From the NCBI RefSeq assembly GCF_051622035.1, contig NC_135364.1, positions 62,001 through 126,000 of the forward strand: a DNA stretch of 64,000 nucleotides, in the 5' to 3' direction. This DNA is from Arctopsyche grandis. Lineage: Eukaryota > Arthropoda > Insecta > Trichoptera > Hydropsychidae. A model generated the notes under the pieces. It did no database searches and had not been told where the DNA came from. It saw nothing but the letters and a program-made list of their open reading frames with translations. A program made the position numbers and the translations under genes. Of this stretch, positions 50,716 through 64,000 are shown piece after piece (position 1 is the first letter of the stretch; the number at the start of each line of letters is the position of its first letter).

Positions 50716-51879
50716 TCACCAATCCAAACCTAACCTAACCTAACCATCACCGAAATCAAAGAATTCGACATTGCAAAAATATACACAAAACGCGCTTACC
50801 TCACTAAACCTAACCCAACCAAACCTAACCATCACCGAAATCAAAGAATTTGACATTGCAAAAATATACACAAAACTCGCTTACCTCACCAAACCTAACC
50901 CAACCTAGCCTAACTATCACCGAAATTAAAGAATTCGACAATGCAAAATTATACACAAAACTCGCTAACCTAACCAAACCTCACCCAACCTAGCCTAACT
51001 ATCACCGAAATCAAAGAATTCGACATCGCAAAAATATACACAAAACCCGCTAACCTCACCAAACCTAACCCAACCTAGCCTAACTATCACCGAAATCAAA
51101 GAATTCGACAATGCAAAAGGATACACAAAACCCGCTAACCTCACCAAACCTAACCCAACCTAACCTAACAAACACCAAAATCAAAGAATTCGACAATGCA
51201 AAAATATACACAAAACTCGCTAACCTCACCAAACCTAACCCAACCTAGTCTAACTTTCACCGAAATCAAAGAATTCGACAATGCAAAAGGATACACAAAA
51301 CCCGCTAACCTCACCAAACCTAACCCAACCTAACCTAACAAACACCAAAATCAAAGAATTCGACAATGCAAAAATATACACAAAACTCGCTAACCTCACC
51401 AAACCTAACCCAACCAAGTCTTACTTTCACCGAAATCAAAGAATTCGACAATGCAAAAATATACACGAAACCCGCTAACTTCACCAAACCTAACCCAACC
51501 TAACCTAACCATCACCGAAATCAAAGAATTCGAGATTTTAAAATTAAAACAAAACTCGCTTACCTCACCAAACCTAACCTAACCTAACCTAACCATCACC
51601 GAAATTAAAGAATTCGACATTGCAAAAATATACACAAAACTCGCTTACCTCACTAAACCTAACCCAACCAAACCTAACTATCACCGAAATCAAAGAATTC
51701 GACATTGCAAAAATATACACAAAACCCGCTAACCTCATCAAACCTAACCCAACCTAGCCTAACTATCACCGAAATCAAAGAATTCGACAATGCAAAAGGA
51801 TACACAAAACCCGCTAACCTCACCAAACCTAACCCAACCTAACCTAACAAACACCAAAATCAAAGAATTCGACAATGCA

Positions 51880-54800
51880 AAAATATACACAAAACTCGCT
51901 AACCTCACCAAACCTAACCCAACCTAGTCTTACTATCACCGAAATCAAAGAATTCGACAATGCAAAAATATACACAAAACCCGCTAACCTCACCATACCT
52001 ATCCCAACCTAACCTAACCATCACCGAAATCAAAGAATTCGAGATTGCAAAAATATACACAAAACTCGCTTACCTCACCAAACCTAACCCAACCTAGCCT
52101 AACTATCACCGAAATCAAAGAATTCGACATCGCAAAAATATACACAAAACCCGCTAACCTCACCAAACCTAACCCAACCTAGCCTAACTATCACCGAAAT
52201 CAAAGAATTCGACAATGCAAAAGGATACACAAAACCCGCTAACCTCACCAAACCTAACCCAACCTAACCTAACAAACACCAAAATCAAAGAATTCGACAA
52301 TGCAAAAATATACACAAAACTCGCTAACCTCACCAAACCTAACCCAACCTAGTCTTACTATCACCGAAATCAAAGAATTCGACAATGCAAAAATATACAC
52401 AAAACCCGCTAACCTCACCATACCTATCCCAACCTAACCTAACCATCACCGAAATCAAAGAATTCGAGATTGCAAAAATATACATAAAACTCGCTTACCT
52501 CACCAAACCTAACCCAACCTAGCCTAACTATCACCGAAATAACCTTACCAAACCTATCCCAACCTAACCTAACCAACACCGAAATCATAGAATTCGACAA
52601 TGCAAAAATATACACAAAACTCGCTAACCTAACCAAACCTCACCCAACCTAGACTAACTATCACAGAAATCAAAGAATTGGAGATTTTAAAATTTAAACA
52701 AAACTTGCTTACCTCACCAAACCTTGTCCAACCTAACCTAACCATCACCGAAATCAAAGAATTTGACATTGCAAAAATGCACTCGAAACTCGCGTAACTC
52801 ACCAAACCTAACCCAACCTAACCTGACCATCACCGAAATCAAAGAATTCGACATTGCAAAAATCTACACAAAACTCGCTTACCTCACTTAACCTAACCCA
52901 ACCTAACCTAACCATCACCGAAATCAAAGAATTAGACAATGCAAAAATATACACAAAACTCGCTAACCTCTCCAAACCTAACCCAACCTAGCCAAACTTT
53001 TACCGAAATTAAAGAATTCGACAATGCAAAAATATACACAAAACTCGCTAACCTCACCAAACCTAACCCAACCTAGTCTTACTTTCACCGAAATCAAAGA
53101 ATTCGACAATGCAAAAATATACACAAAACCCGCTAACTTCACCAAACCTAACCCAACCTAACCTAACCATCACCGAAATCAAATAATTCGAGATTTTAAA
53201 ATTAAAACAAAACTCGCTTACCTCACCAAACCAAACCTAACCTAACCTAACCATCACCGAAATCAAAGAATTCGACATTGCAAAAATATACACAAAACTC
53301 GCTTACCTCACTAAACCTAACCCAACCAAACCTAACCATCACCGAAATCAAAGAATTCGACATTGCAAAAATATACACAAAACTCGCTAACCTCTCCAAA
53401 CCTAACCCAACCTAGCCAAACTTTTACCGAAATTAAAGAATTCGACAATGCAAAAATATACACAAAACTCGCTAACCTCACCAAACCTAACCCAACCTAG
53501 TCTAACTTTCACCGAAATCAAAGAATTCGACAATGCAAAAATATACACAAAACCCGCTAACCTCACCATACCTATCCCAACCTAACCTAACCATCACCGA
53601 AATCAAAGAATTCGGGATTGCAAAAATATACATAAAACTCGCTTACCTCACCAAACCTAACCCAACCTAGCCTAACTATCACCGAAATAACCTTACCAAA
53701 CCTATCCCAACCTAACCTAACCAACACCGAAATCAAAGAATTCGACAATGCAAAAATAAACACAAAACTCGCTAACCTAACCAAACCTCACCCAACCTAG
53801 ACTAACTATCACCGAAATCAAAGAATTGGAGATTTTAAAATTTAAACAAAACTTGCTTACCTCACCAAACCTTGTCCAACCTAACCTAACCATCACCGAA
53901 ATCAAAGAATTCGACATTGCAAAAATATACACAAAACTCGCTTACCTCACTAAACCTAACCCAACCAAACCTAACCATCACCGAAATCAAAGAATTCGAC
54001 ATTGCAAAAATTTACACAAAACTCGCTTACCTCACCAAACCTAACCTAACCTAACCTAACCATCACCGAAATTAAAGAATTCGACATTGCAAAAATATAC
54101 ACAAAACTCGTTTACCTCACTAAACCTAGCCCAACCAAACCTAACTATCACCGAAATCAAAGAATTCGACATTGCAAAAATATACACAAAACCCGCTATC
54201 CTCATCAAACCTAACCCAACCTAGCCTAACTATCACCGAAATCAAAGAATTCGACAATGCAAAAGGATACACAAAACCCGCAAACCTCACCAAACCTAAC
54301 CCAACCTAACCTAACAAACACCAAAATCAAAGAATTCGACAATGCAAAAATATACACAAAACTCGCTAACCTCACCAAACCTAACCCAACCTAGTCTTAC
54401 TATCACCGAAATCAAAGAATTCGACAATGCAAAAATATACACAAAACCCGCTAACCTCACCATACCTATCCCAACCTAACCTAACCATCACCGAAATCAA
54501 AGAATTCGAGATTGCAAAAATATACATAAAACTCGCTTACCTCACCAAACCTAACCCAACCTAGCCTAACTATCACCGAAATAACCTTACCAAACCTATC
54601 CCAACCTAACCTAACCAACACCGAAATCATAGAATTCGACAATGCAAAAATATACACAAAACTCGCTAACCTAACCAAACCTCACCCAACCTAGACTTAC
54701 TATCACCGAAATCAAAGAATTGGAGATTTTAAATTTTAAACAAAACTTGCTTACCTCACCAAACCTTGTCCAACCTAACCTAACCATCACCGAAATCAAA

Positions 54801-56125
54801 GAATTTGACATTGCAAAAATGCACTCGAAACTCGCTTAACTCACCAAACCTAACCCAACCTAACCTTACCATCACCGAAATCAAAGAATTCGACATTGCA
54901 AAAATCTACACAAAACTCGCTTACCTCACTAAACCTAACCCAACCTAACCTAACCATCACCGAAATCAAAGAATTAGACAATGCAAAAATATACACAAAA
55001 CTCGCTAACCTCACCAAACCTAACCCAACCTAGCCTAACTATCACCGAAATCAAAGAATTCGACAATGCAAAAATATACACAAAACCCGCTAACCTCACC
55101 AAACCTAACCCAACCTAACCTAACAAACACCAAAATCAAAGAATTCGACAATGCAAAAATATACACAAAACTCGCTAACCTAACCAAACCTACCCCAACC
55201 TAGCCTAACTATCACTGAAATAACCTTACCAAACCTATCCCAACCTAACCTAACCAACACCGAAATCAAAGAATTCGACAATGCAAAAATATACACAAAA
55301 CTCGCAAACCTAACCAAACCTCACCCAACCTAGACTAACTATCACCGAAAGCAAAGAATTCGACAATGCAAAAATATACACAAAACTCGCTAACCTCACC
55401 AAACCTAACCCAACCTAGTCTTACTTTCACCGAAATCAAAGAATTCGACAATGCAAAAATATACAAAAAACTCGCTAACCTAACCAAACCTCACCCAACC
55501 TAGACTAACTATCACCGAAATCAAAGAATTGGAGATTTTAAAATTTAAACAAAACTTGCTTACCTCACCAAACCTTGTCCAACCTAACCTAACCATCACC
55601 GAAATCAAAGAATTCGACATTGCAAAAATATACACAAAACTCGCTTACCTCACTAAACCTAACCCAACCAAACCTAACCATCACCGAAATCAAAGAATTC
55701 GACATTGCAAAAATTTACACAAAACTCGCTTACCTCACCAAACCTAACCCAACCTAGCCTAACTATCACCGAAATTAAAGAATTCGACAATGCAAAAATA
55801 AACACAAAACCCGCTAACCTCACCATACCTATCCCAACCTAACCTAACCATCACCGAAATCAAAGAATTCGAGATTGCAAAAATATACACAAAACTCGCT
55901 TACCTCACCAAACCTAACCCAACCTAGCCTAACTATCACCGAAATAACCTTATTAAACCTATCCCAACCTAACCTAACCAACACCGAAATCAAAGAATTC
56001 GACAATGCAAAAATATACACAAAACTCGCTAACCTAACCAAAACTCACCCAACCTAGACTAACTATCACCGAAATCAAAGAATTCGACAATGCAAAAATA
56101 TACACAAAACTCGCTAACCTCACCA
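51880..56125 (+). repeat. Duplicate of 40745-44990 at offset 11135
   Basis: Landmarks at 40991, 41304, 42452, 43346, 44394 and 44709 all return 11135 bp later. Private variants such as ATAATTCGAG and AATGCACTCG are shared. The two copies sit on opposite sides of the retrotransposon, and this copy contains none, so the element inserted after this duplication or into only one copy. A few single-base differences are visible (AAATTTTAAA near 54730, ATACAAAAAACTC near 55463). Confidence 0.8.
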
Positions 56126-59100
56126 AATCTAACCCAACCAAGTCTTACTTTCACCGAAATCAAAGAATTCGACAATGCAAAAATATACACGAAACCGGCT
56201 AACTTCACCAAACCTAACCCAACCTAACCTAACCATCACCGAAATCAAAGAATTCGAGATTTTAAAATTAAAACAAAACTCGCTTACCTCACCAAACCTA
56301 ACCTAACCTAACCTAACCATCACCGAAAACAAAGAATTCGACAATGCAAAAATATACACAAAACTCGCTAACCTAACCAAACCTACCCCAACCTAGCCTA
56401 ACTATCACCGAAATAACCTTACCAAACCTATCCCAACCTAACCTATCCAACACCGAAATCAAAGAATTCGACAATGCAAAAATATACACAAAACTCGCTA
56501 ACCTAACCAAACCTCACCCAACCTAGACTAACTATCACCGAAATCAAAGAATTCGACAATGCAAAAATATACACAAAACTCGCTAACCTCACCAAACCTA
56601 ACCCAACCTAGTCTTACTTTCACCGAAATCAAAGAATTCGACAATGCAAAAATATACACAAAACCCGCTAACTTCACCAAACCTAACCCAACCTAACCTA
56701 ACCATCACCGAAATCAAAGAATTCGAGATTTTAAAATTAAAACAAAACTCGCTTACCTCACCAATCCAAACCTAACCTAACCTAACCATCACCGAAATCA
56801 AAGAATTCGACATTGCAAAAATATACACAAAACGCGCTTACCTCACTAAACCTAACCCAACCAAACCTAACCATCACCGAAATCAAAGAATTCGACATTG
56901 CAAAAATATACACAAAACTCGCTTACCTCACCAAACCTAACCCAACCTAGCCTAACTATCACCGAAATTAAAGAATTCGACAAAGCAAAATTATACACAA
57001 AACTCGCTAACCTAACCAAACCTCACCCAACCTAGCCTAACTATCACCGAAATCAAAGAATTCGACATCGCAAAAATATACACAAAACCCGCTAACCTCA
57101 CCAAACCTAACCCAACCTAGCCTAACTATCACCGAAATCAAAGAATTCGACAATGCAAAAGGATACACAAAACCCGCTAACCTCACCAAACCTAACCCAA
57201 CCTAACCTAACAAACACCAAAATCAAAGAATTCGACAATGCAAAAATATACACAAAACTCGCTAACCTCACCAAACCTAACCCAACCTAGTCTAACTTTC
57301 ACCGAAATCAAAGAATTCGACAATGCAAAAATATACACAAAACCCGCTAACCTCACCATACCTATCCCAACCTAACCTAACCATCACCGAAATCAAAGAA
57401 TTCGGGATTGCAAAAATATACATAAAACTCGCTTACCTCACCAAACCTAACCCAACCTAGCCTAACTATCACCGAAATAACCTTACCAAACCTATCCCAA
57501 CCTAACCTAACCAACACCGAAATCAAAGAATTCGACAATGCAAAAATATACACAAAACTCGCTAACCTAACCAAACCTCACCCAACCTAGACTAACTATC
57601 ACCGAAATCAAAGAATTGGAGATTTTAAAATTTAAACAAAACTTGCTTACCTCACCAAACCTTGTCCAACCTAACCTAACCATCACCGAAATCAAAGAAT
57701 TCGACATTGCAAAAATATACACAAAACTCGCTTACCTCACTAAACCTAACCCAACCAAACCTAACCATCACCGAAATCAAAGAATTCGACATTGCAAAAA
57801 TTTACACAAAACTCGCTAACCTCACCAAACCTAACCCAACCAAGTCTTACTTTCACCGAAATCAAAGAATTCGACAATGCAAAAATATACACGAAACCCG
57901 CTAACTTCACCAAACCTAACCCAACCTAACCTAACCATCACCGAAATCAAAGAATTCGAGATTTTAAAATTAAAACAAAACTCGCTTACCTCACCAAACC
58001 TAACCTAACCTAACCTAACCATCACCGAAATTAAAGAATTCGACATTGCAAAAATATACACAAAACTCGCTTACCTCACTAAACCTAACCCAACCAAACC
58101 TAACTATCACCGAAATCAAAGAATTCGACATTGCAAAAATATACACAAAACCCGCTAACCTCATCAAACCTAACCCAACCTAGCCTAACTATCACCGAAA
58201 TCAAAGAATTCGACAATGCAAAAGGATACACAAAACCCGCTAACCTCACCAAACCTAACCCAACCTAACCTAACAAACACCAAAATCAAAGAATTCGACA
58301 ATGCAAAAATATTCACAAAACTCGCTAACCTCACCAAACCTAACCCAACCTAGTCTTACTATCACCGAAATCAAAGAATAGCGACAATGCAAAAATATAC
58401 ACAAAACCCGCTAACCTCACCATACCTATCCCAACCTAACCTAACCATCACCGAAATCAAAGAATTCGAGATTGCAAAAATATACACAAAACTCGCTTAC
58501 CTCACCAAACCTAACCCAACCTAGCCTAACTATCACCGAAATCAAAGAATTCGACATCGCAAAAATATACACAAAACCCGCTAACCTCACCATACCTATC
58601 CCAACCTAACCTAACCATCACCGAAATCAAAGAATTCGGGATTGCAAAAATATACATAAAACTCGCTTACCTCACCAAACCTAACCCAACCTAGCCTAAC
58701 TATCACCGAAATAACCTTACCAAACCTATCCCAACCTAACCTAACCAACACCGAAATCAAAGAATTTGACAATGCAAAAATATACACAAAACTCGCTAAC
58801 CTAACCAAACCTCACCCAACCTAGACTAACTATCACCGAAATCAAAGAATTGGAGATTTTAAAATTTAAACAAAACTTGCTTACCTCACCAAACCTTGTC
58901 CAACCTAACCTAACCATCACCGAAATCAAAGAATTCGACATTGCAAAAATATACACAAAACTCGCTTACCTCACTAAACCTAACCCAACCAAACCTAACC
59001 ATCACCGAAATCAAAGAATTCGACATTGCAAAAATTTACACAAAACTCGCTTACCTCACCAAACCTAACCCAACCTAGCCTAACTATCACCGAAATTAAA

Positions 59101-62100
59101 GAATTCGACAATGCAAAAATATACACAAAACCCGCTAACCTCACCATACCTATCCCAACCTAAACTAACCATCACCGAAATCAAAGAAATCGAGATTGCA
59201 AAAATATACACAAAACTCGCTTACCTCACCAAACCTAACCCAACCTAGCCTAACTATCACCGAAATAACCTTATTAAACCTATCCCAACCTAACCTAACC
59301 AACACCGAAATCAAAGAATTCGACAATGCAAATATATACACAAAACTCGCTAACCTAACCAAAACTCACCCAACCTAGACTAACTATCACCGAAATCAAA
59401 GAATTCGACAATGCAAAAATATACACAAAACTCGCTAACCTCACCAAACCTAACCCAACCAAGTCTTACTTTCACCGAAATCAAAGAATTCGACATCGCA
59501 AAAATATACACAAAACCCGCTAACCTCACCAAACCTAACCCAACCTAGCCTAACTATCACCGAAATCAAAGAATTCGACAATGCAAAAGGATACACAAAA
59601 CCCGCTAACCTCACCAAACCTAACCCAACCTAACCTAACAAACACCAAAATCAAAGAATTCGACAATGCAAAAATATACACAAAACTCGCTAACCTCACT
59701 AAACCTAACCCAACCAAACCTAACCATCACCGAAATCAAAGAATTCGACATTGCAAAAATTTACACAAAACTCGCTTACCTCACCAAACCTCACCCAACC
59801 TAGCCTAACTATCACCGAAATAACCTTATTAAACCTATCCCAACCTAACCTAACCAACACCGAAATCAAAGAATTCGACAATGCAAAAATATACACAAAA
59901 CTCTCTAACCTAACCAAAACTCACCTAACCTAGACTAACTATCACCGAAATCAAAGAATTCGACAATGCAAAAATATACACAAAACTCGCTAACCTCACC
60001 AAACCTAACCCAACCAAGTCTTACTTTCACCGAAATCAAAGAATTCGACAATGCAAAAATATACACGAAACCCGCTAACTTCACCAAACCTAACCCAACC
60101 TAACCTAACCATCACCGAAATCAAAGAATTCGAGATTTTAAAATTAAAACAAAACTCGCTTACCTCACCAAACCTAACCTAACCTAACCTAACCATCACC
60201 GAAATTAAAGAATTCGACATTGCAAAAATATACACAAAACTCGCTTACCTCACTAAACCTAACCCAACCAAACCTAACTATCACCGAAATCAAAGAATTC
60301 GACATTGCAAAAATATACACAAAACCCGCTAACCTCATCAAACCTAACCCAACCTAGCCTAACTATCACCGAAATCAAAGAATTCGACAATGCAAAAGGA
60401 TACACAAAACCCGCTAACCTCACCAAACCTAACCCAACCTAACCTAACAAACACCAAAATCAAAGAATTCGACAATGCAAAAATATACACAAAACTCGCT
60501 AACCTCACCAAACCTAACCCAACCTAGTCTTACTATCACCGAAATCAAAGAATTCGACAATGCAAAAATATACACAAAACCCGCTAACCTCACCATACCT
60601 ATCCCAACCTAACCTAACCATCACCGAAATCAAAGAATTCGAGATTGCAAAAATATACACAAAACTCGCTTACCTCACCAAACCTAACCCAACCTAGCCT
60701 AACTATCACCGAAATCAAAGAATTCGACATCGCAAAAATATACACAAAACCCGCTAACCTCACCAAACCTAACCCAACCTAGCCTAACTATCACCGAAAT
60801 CAAAGAATTTGACAATGCAAAAGGATACACAAAACCCGCTAACCTCACCAAACCTAACCCAACCTAACCTAACAAACACCAAAATCAAAGAATTCGACAA
60901 TGCAAAAATATACATAAAACTCGCTAACCTCACCAAACCTAACCCAACCTAGTCTTACTATCACCGAAATCAAAGAATTCGACAATGCAAAAATATACAC
61001 AAAACCCGCTAACCTCACCATACCTATCCCAACCTAACCTAACCATCACCGAAATCAAAGAATTCGAGATTGCAAAAATATACATAAAACTCGCTTACCT
61101 CACCAAACCTAACCCAACCTAGCCTAACTATCACCGAAATAACCTTACCAAACCTATCCCAACCTAACCTAACCAACACCGAAATCATAGAATTCGACAA
61201 TGCAAAAATATACACAAAACTCGCTAACCTAACCAAACCTCACCCAACCTTGACTAACTATCACAGAAATCAAAGAATTAGAGATTTTAAAATTTAAACA
61301 AAACTTGCTTACCTCACCAAACCTTGTCCAACCTAACCTAACCATCACCGAAATCAAAGAATTTGACATTGCAAAAATGCACTCGAAACTCGCTTAACTC
61401 ACCAAACCTAACCCAACCTAACCTGACCATCACCGAAATCAAAGAATTCGACATTGCAAAAATCTACACAAAACTCGCTTACCTCACTTAACCTAACCCA
61501 ACCTAACCTAACCATCACCGAAATCAAAGAATTAGACAATGCAAAAATATACACAAAACTCGCTAACCTCTCCAAACCTAACCCAACCTAGCCAAACTTT
61601 TACCGAAATTAAAGAATTCGACAATGCAAAAATATACACAAAACTCGCTAACCTCACCAAACCTAACCCAACCTAGTCTTACTTTCACCGAAATCAAATA
61701 ATTCGACAATGCAAAAATATACACAAAACCCGCTAACTTCACCAAACCTAACCCAACCTAACCTAACCATCACCGAAATCAAATAATTCGAGATTTTAAA
61801 ATTAAAACAAAACTCGCTTACCTCACCAAACCAAACCTAACCTAACCTAACCATCCCCGAAATCAAAGAATTCGACATTGCAAAAATATACACAAAACTC
61901 GCTTACCTCACTAAACCTAACCCAACCAAACCTAACCATCACCGAAATCAAAGAATTCGACATTGCAAAAATATACACAAAACTCGCTAACCTCTCCAAA
62001 CCTAACCCAACCTAGCCAAACTTTTACCGAAATGAAAGAATTCGACAATGCAAAAATATACACAAAACTCGCTAACCTCACCAAACCTAACCCAACCTAG

Positions 62101-64000
62101 TCTAACTTTCACCGAAATCAAAGAATTCGACAATGCAAAAATATACACAAAACCCGCTAACCTCACCATACCTATCCCAACCTAACCTAACCATCACCGA
62201 AATCAAAGAATTCGGGATTGCAAAAATATACATAAAACTCGCTTACCTCACCAAACCTAACCCAACCTAGCCTAACTATCACCGAAATAACCTTACCAAA
62301 CCTATCCCAACCTAACCTAACCAACACTGAAATCAAAGAATTCGACAATGCAAAAATAAACACAAAACTCGCTAACCTAACCAAACCTCACCCAACCTAG
62401 ACTAACTATCACCGAAATCAAAGAATTAGAGATTTTAAAATTTAAACAAAACTTGCTTACCTCACCAAACCTTGTCCAACCTAACCTAACCATCACCGAA
62501 ATCAAAGAATTCGACATTGCAAAAATTTACACAAAACTCGCTTACCTCACCAAACCTAACCTAACCTAACCTAACCATCACCGAAATTAAAGAATTCGAC
62601 ATTGCAAAAATATACACAAAACTCGTTTACCTCACTAAACCTAGCCCAACCAAACCTAACTATCACCGAAATCAAAGAATTCGACATTGCAAAAATATAC
62701 AGAAAACCCGCTAACCTCATCAAACCTAACCCAACCTAGCCTAACTATCACCGAAATCAAAGAATTCGACAATGCAAAAGGATACACAAAACCCGCTAAC
62801 CTCACCAAACCTAACCCAACCTAACCTAACAAACACCAAAATCAAAGAATTCGACAATGCAAAAATATACACAAAACTCGCTAACCTCACCAAACCTAAC
62901 CCAACCTAGTCTTACTATCACCGAAATCAAAGAATTCGACAATGCAAAAATATACACAAAACCCGCTAACCTCACCATACCTATCCCAACCTAACCTAAC
63001 CATCACCGAAATCAAAGAATTCGAGATTGCAAAAATATACATAAAACTCGCTTACCTCACCAAACCTAACCCAACCTAGCCTAACTATCACCGAAATAAC
63101 CTTACCAAACCTATCCCAACCTAACCTAACCAACACCGAAATCATAGAATTCGACAATGCAAAAATATACACAAAACTCGCTAACCTAACCAAACCTCAC
63201 CCAACCTAGACTTACTATCACCGAAATCAAAGAATTGGAGATTTTAAAATTTAAACAAAACTTGCTTACCTCACCAAACCTTGTCCAACCTAACCTAACC
63301 ATCACCGAAATCAAAGAATTTGACATTGCAAAAATGCACTCGAAACTCGCTTAACTCACCAAACCTAACCCAACCTAACCTTACCATCACCGAAATCAAA
63401 GAATTCGACATTGCAAAAATCTACACAAAACTCGCTTACCTCACTAAACCTAACCCAACCTAACCTAACCATCACCGAAATCAAAGAATTAGACAATGCA
63501 AAAATATACACAAAACTCGCTAACCTCACCAAACCTAACCCAACCTAGCCTAACTATCACCGAAATCAAAGAATTCGACAATGCAAAAATATACACAAAA
63601 CCCGCTAACCTCACCAAACCTAACCCAACCTAACCTAACAAACACCAAAATCAAAGAATTCGACAATGCAAAAATATACACAAAACTCGCTAACCTAACC
63701 AAACCTCACCCAACCTAGACTAACTATCACCGAAAGCAAAGAATTCGACAATGCAAAAATATACACAAAACTCGCTAACCTCACCAAACCTAACCCAACC
63801 TAGTCTTACTTTCACCGAAATCAAAGAATTCGACAATGCAAAAATATACAAAAAACCCGCTAACTTCACCAAACCTAACCCAACCTACCCTAACCATCAC
63901 CGAAATCAAATAATTCGAGATTTTAAAATTAAAACAAAACTCGCTTACCTCACCAAACCAAACCTAACCTAACCTAACCATCACCGAAATCAAAGAATTC
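55500..64000 (+). repeat. Shortened collinear copy of the 29.5-43.6 kb region
   Basis: The order of higher-order units follows the left arm, but the offset drops stepwise: 26031 for 29498-32610, 24544 from 34067, 24075 from 35645, and 22926 around 39261. The drops are 1487 (1488 less the 1-bp insertion near 58380), 469 and 1149 bp, all whole numbers of monomers. The next interval, 62187 to 62996, is 809 bp against 894 on the left, exactly one 85-bp unit fewer. The overlap with the 11135-offset block at 55.5-56.1 kb arises because 44394-44990 is itself a copy of 29498-30090. Confidence 0.75.

Larger units (their letters stand above)
50702..64000. repeat. 85-bp satellite array, right arm
   Basis: The same satellite in the same orientation and with the same variants continues to the end of the window. 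There is no gene; the open frames of 60-75 codons are repeat artefacts. The first part (about 50702-51240) matches 56744-57282, including the private variant AAAACGCGCTT near 50788, 56830 and 30798. Later parts copy the left arm (separate entries). A 1-bp insertion in a monomer (GAATAGCGAC at about 58376) marks one copy. Confidence 0.96.

Overview
The window is about 58.5 kb of tandem satellite DNA, interrupted once by a single 5.55-kb non-LTR retrotransposon. I see no host protein-coding gene, tRNA, rRNA or CRISPR array. The short open frames scattered through the satellite are by-products of the repeat: those I checked begin with TTG or GTG rather than ATG, and they recur wherever the same monomer variants recur.

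Organism: a eukaryote, most likely an insect or another arthropod. Two things point there. The satellite is full of CCTAA-like pentamers, the complement of the arthropod telomere repeat TTAGG. The retrotransposon has the two-ORF plan, three CCHC knuckles in ORF1, APE-type endonuclease and C-terminal CCHC of the R1 clade (R1, TRAS, SART, RT, Waldo), which is essentially an arthropod group. I cannot name the order. The array could be subtelomeric, pericentromeric or another heterochromatic block; the sequence does not decide this.

Layout: 1-45153 is satellite; 45154-50701 is the retrotransposon on the minus strand; 50702-64000 is satellite again. The basic monomer is 85 bp (17 x 5), with about 35 bp of degenerate CCTAA pentamers and 50 bp of unrelated AT-rich sequence holding an EcoRI site. 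Two length variants recur, 84 bp (internal TTTTAAAAT segment) and 45 bp (exact 40-bp internal deletion). They are arranged in higher-order repeats of about 894, 1148, 1149, 1233, 1234, 1488, 2511 and 3191 bp. These periods can be written as 85a + 84b + 45c; I checked the 84- and 45-bp counts directly only for the 2511-bp unit. The right arm is a shortened collinear copy of parts of the left arm.

The retrotransposon looks complete and recent: A22 tail, folded 3' UTR, intact ORF2 (endonuclease, reverse transcriptase, CCHC), intact ORF1 (three CCHC knuckles) overlapping ORF2 by ATGA, a 1.2-kb 5' UTR made largely of diverged tandem repeats, and a 14-bp target-site duplication cut from the satellite. 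Unoccupied copies of the same site lie elsewhere in the array. ORF1 would coat the RNA; ORF2 would nick the target and copy the RNA in place.
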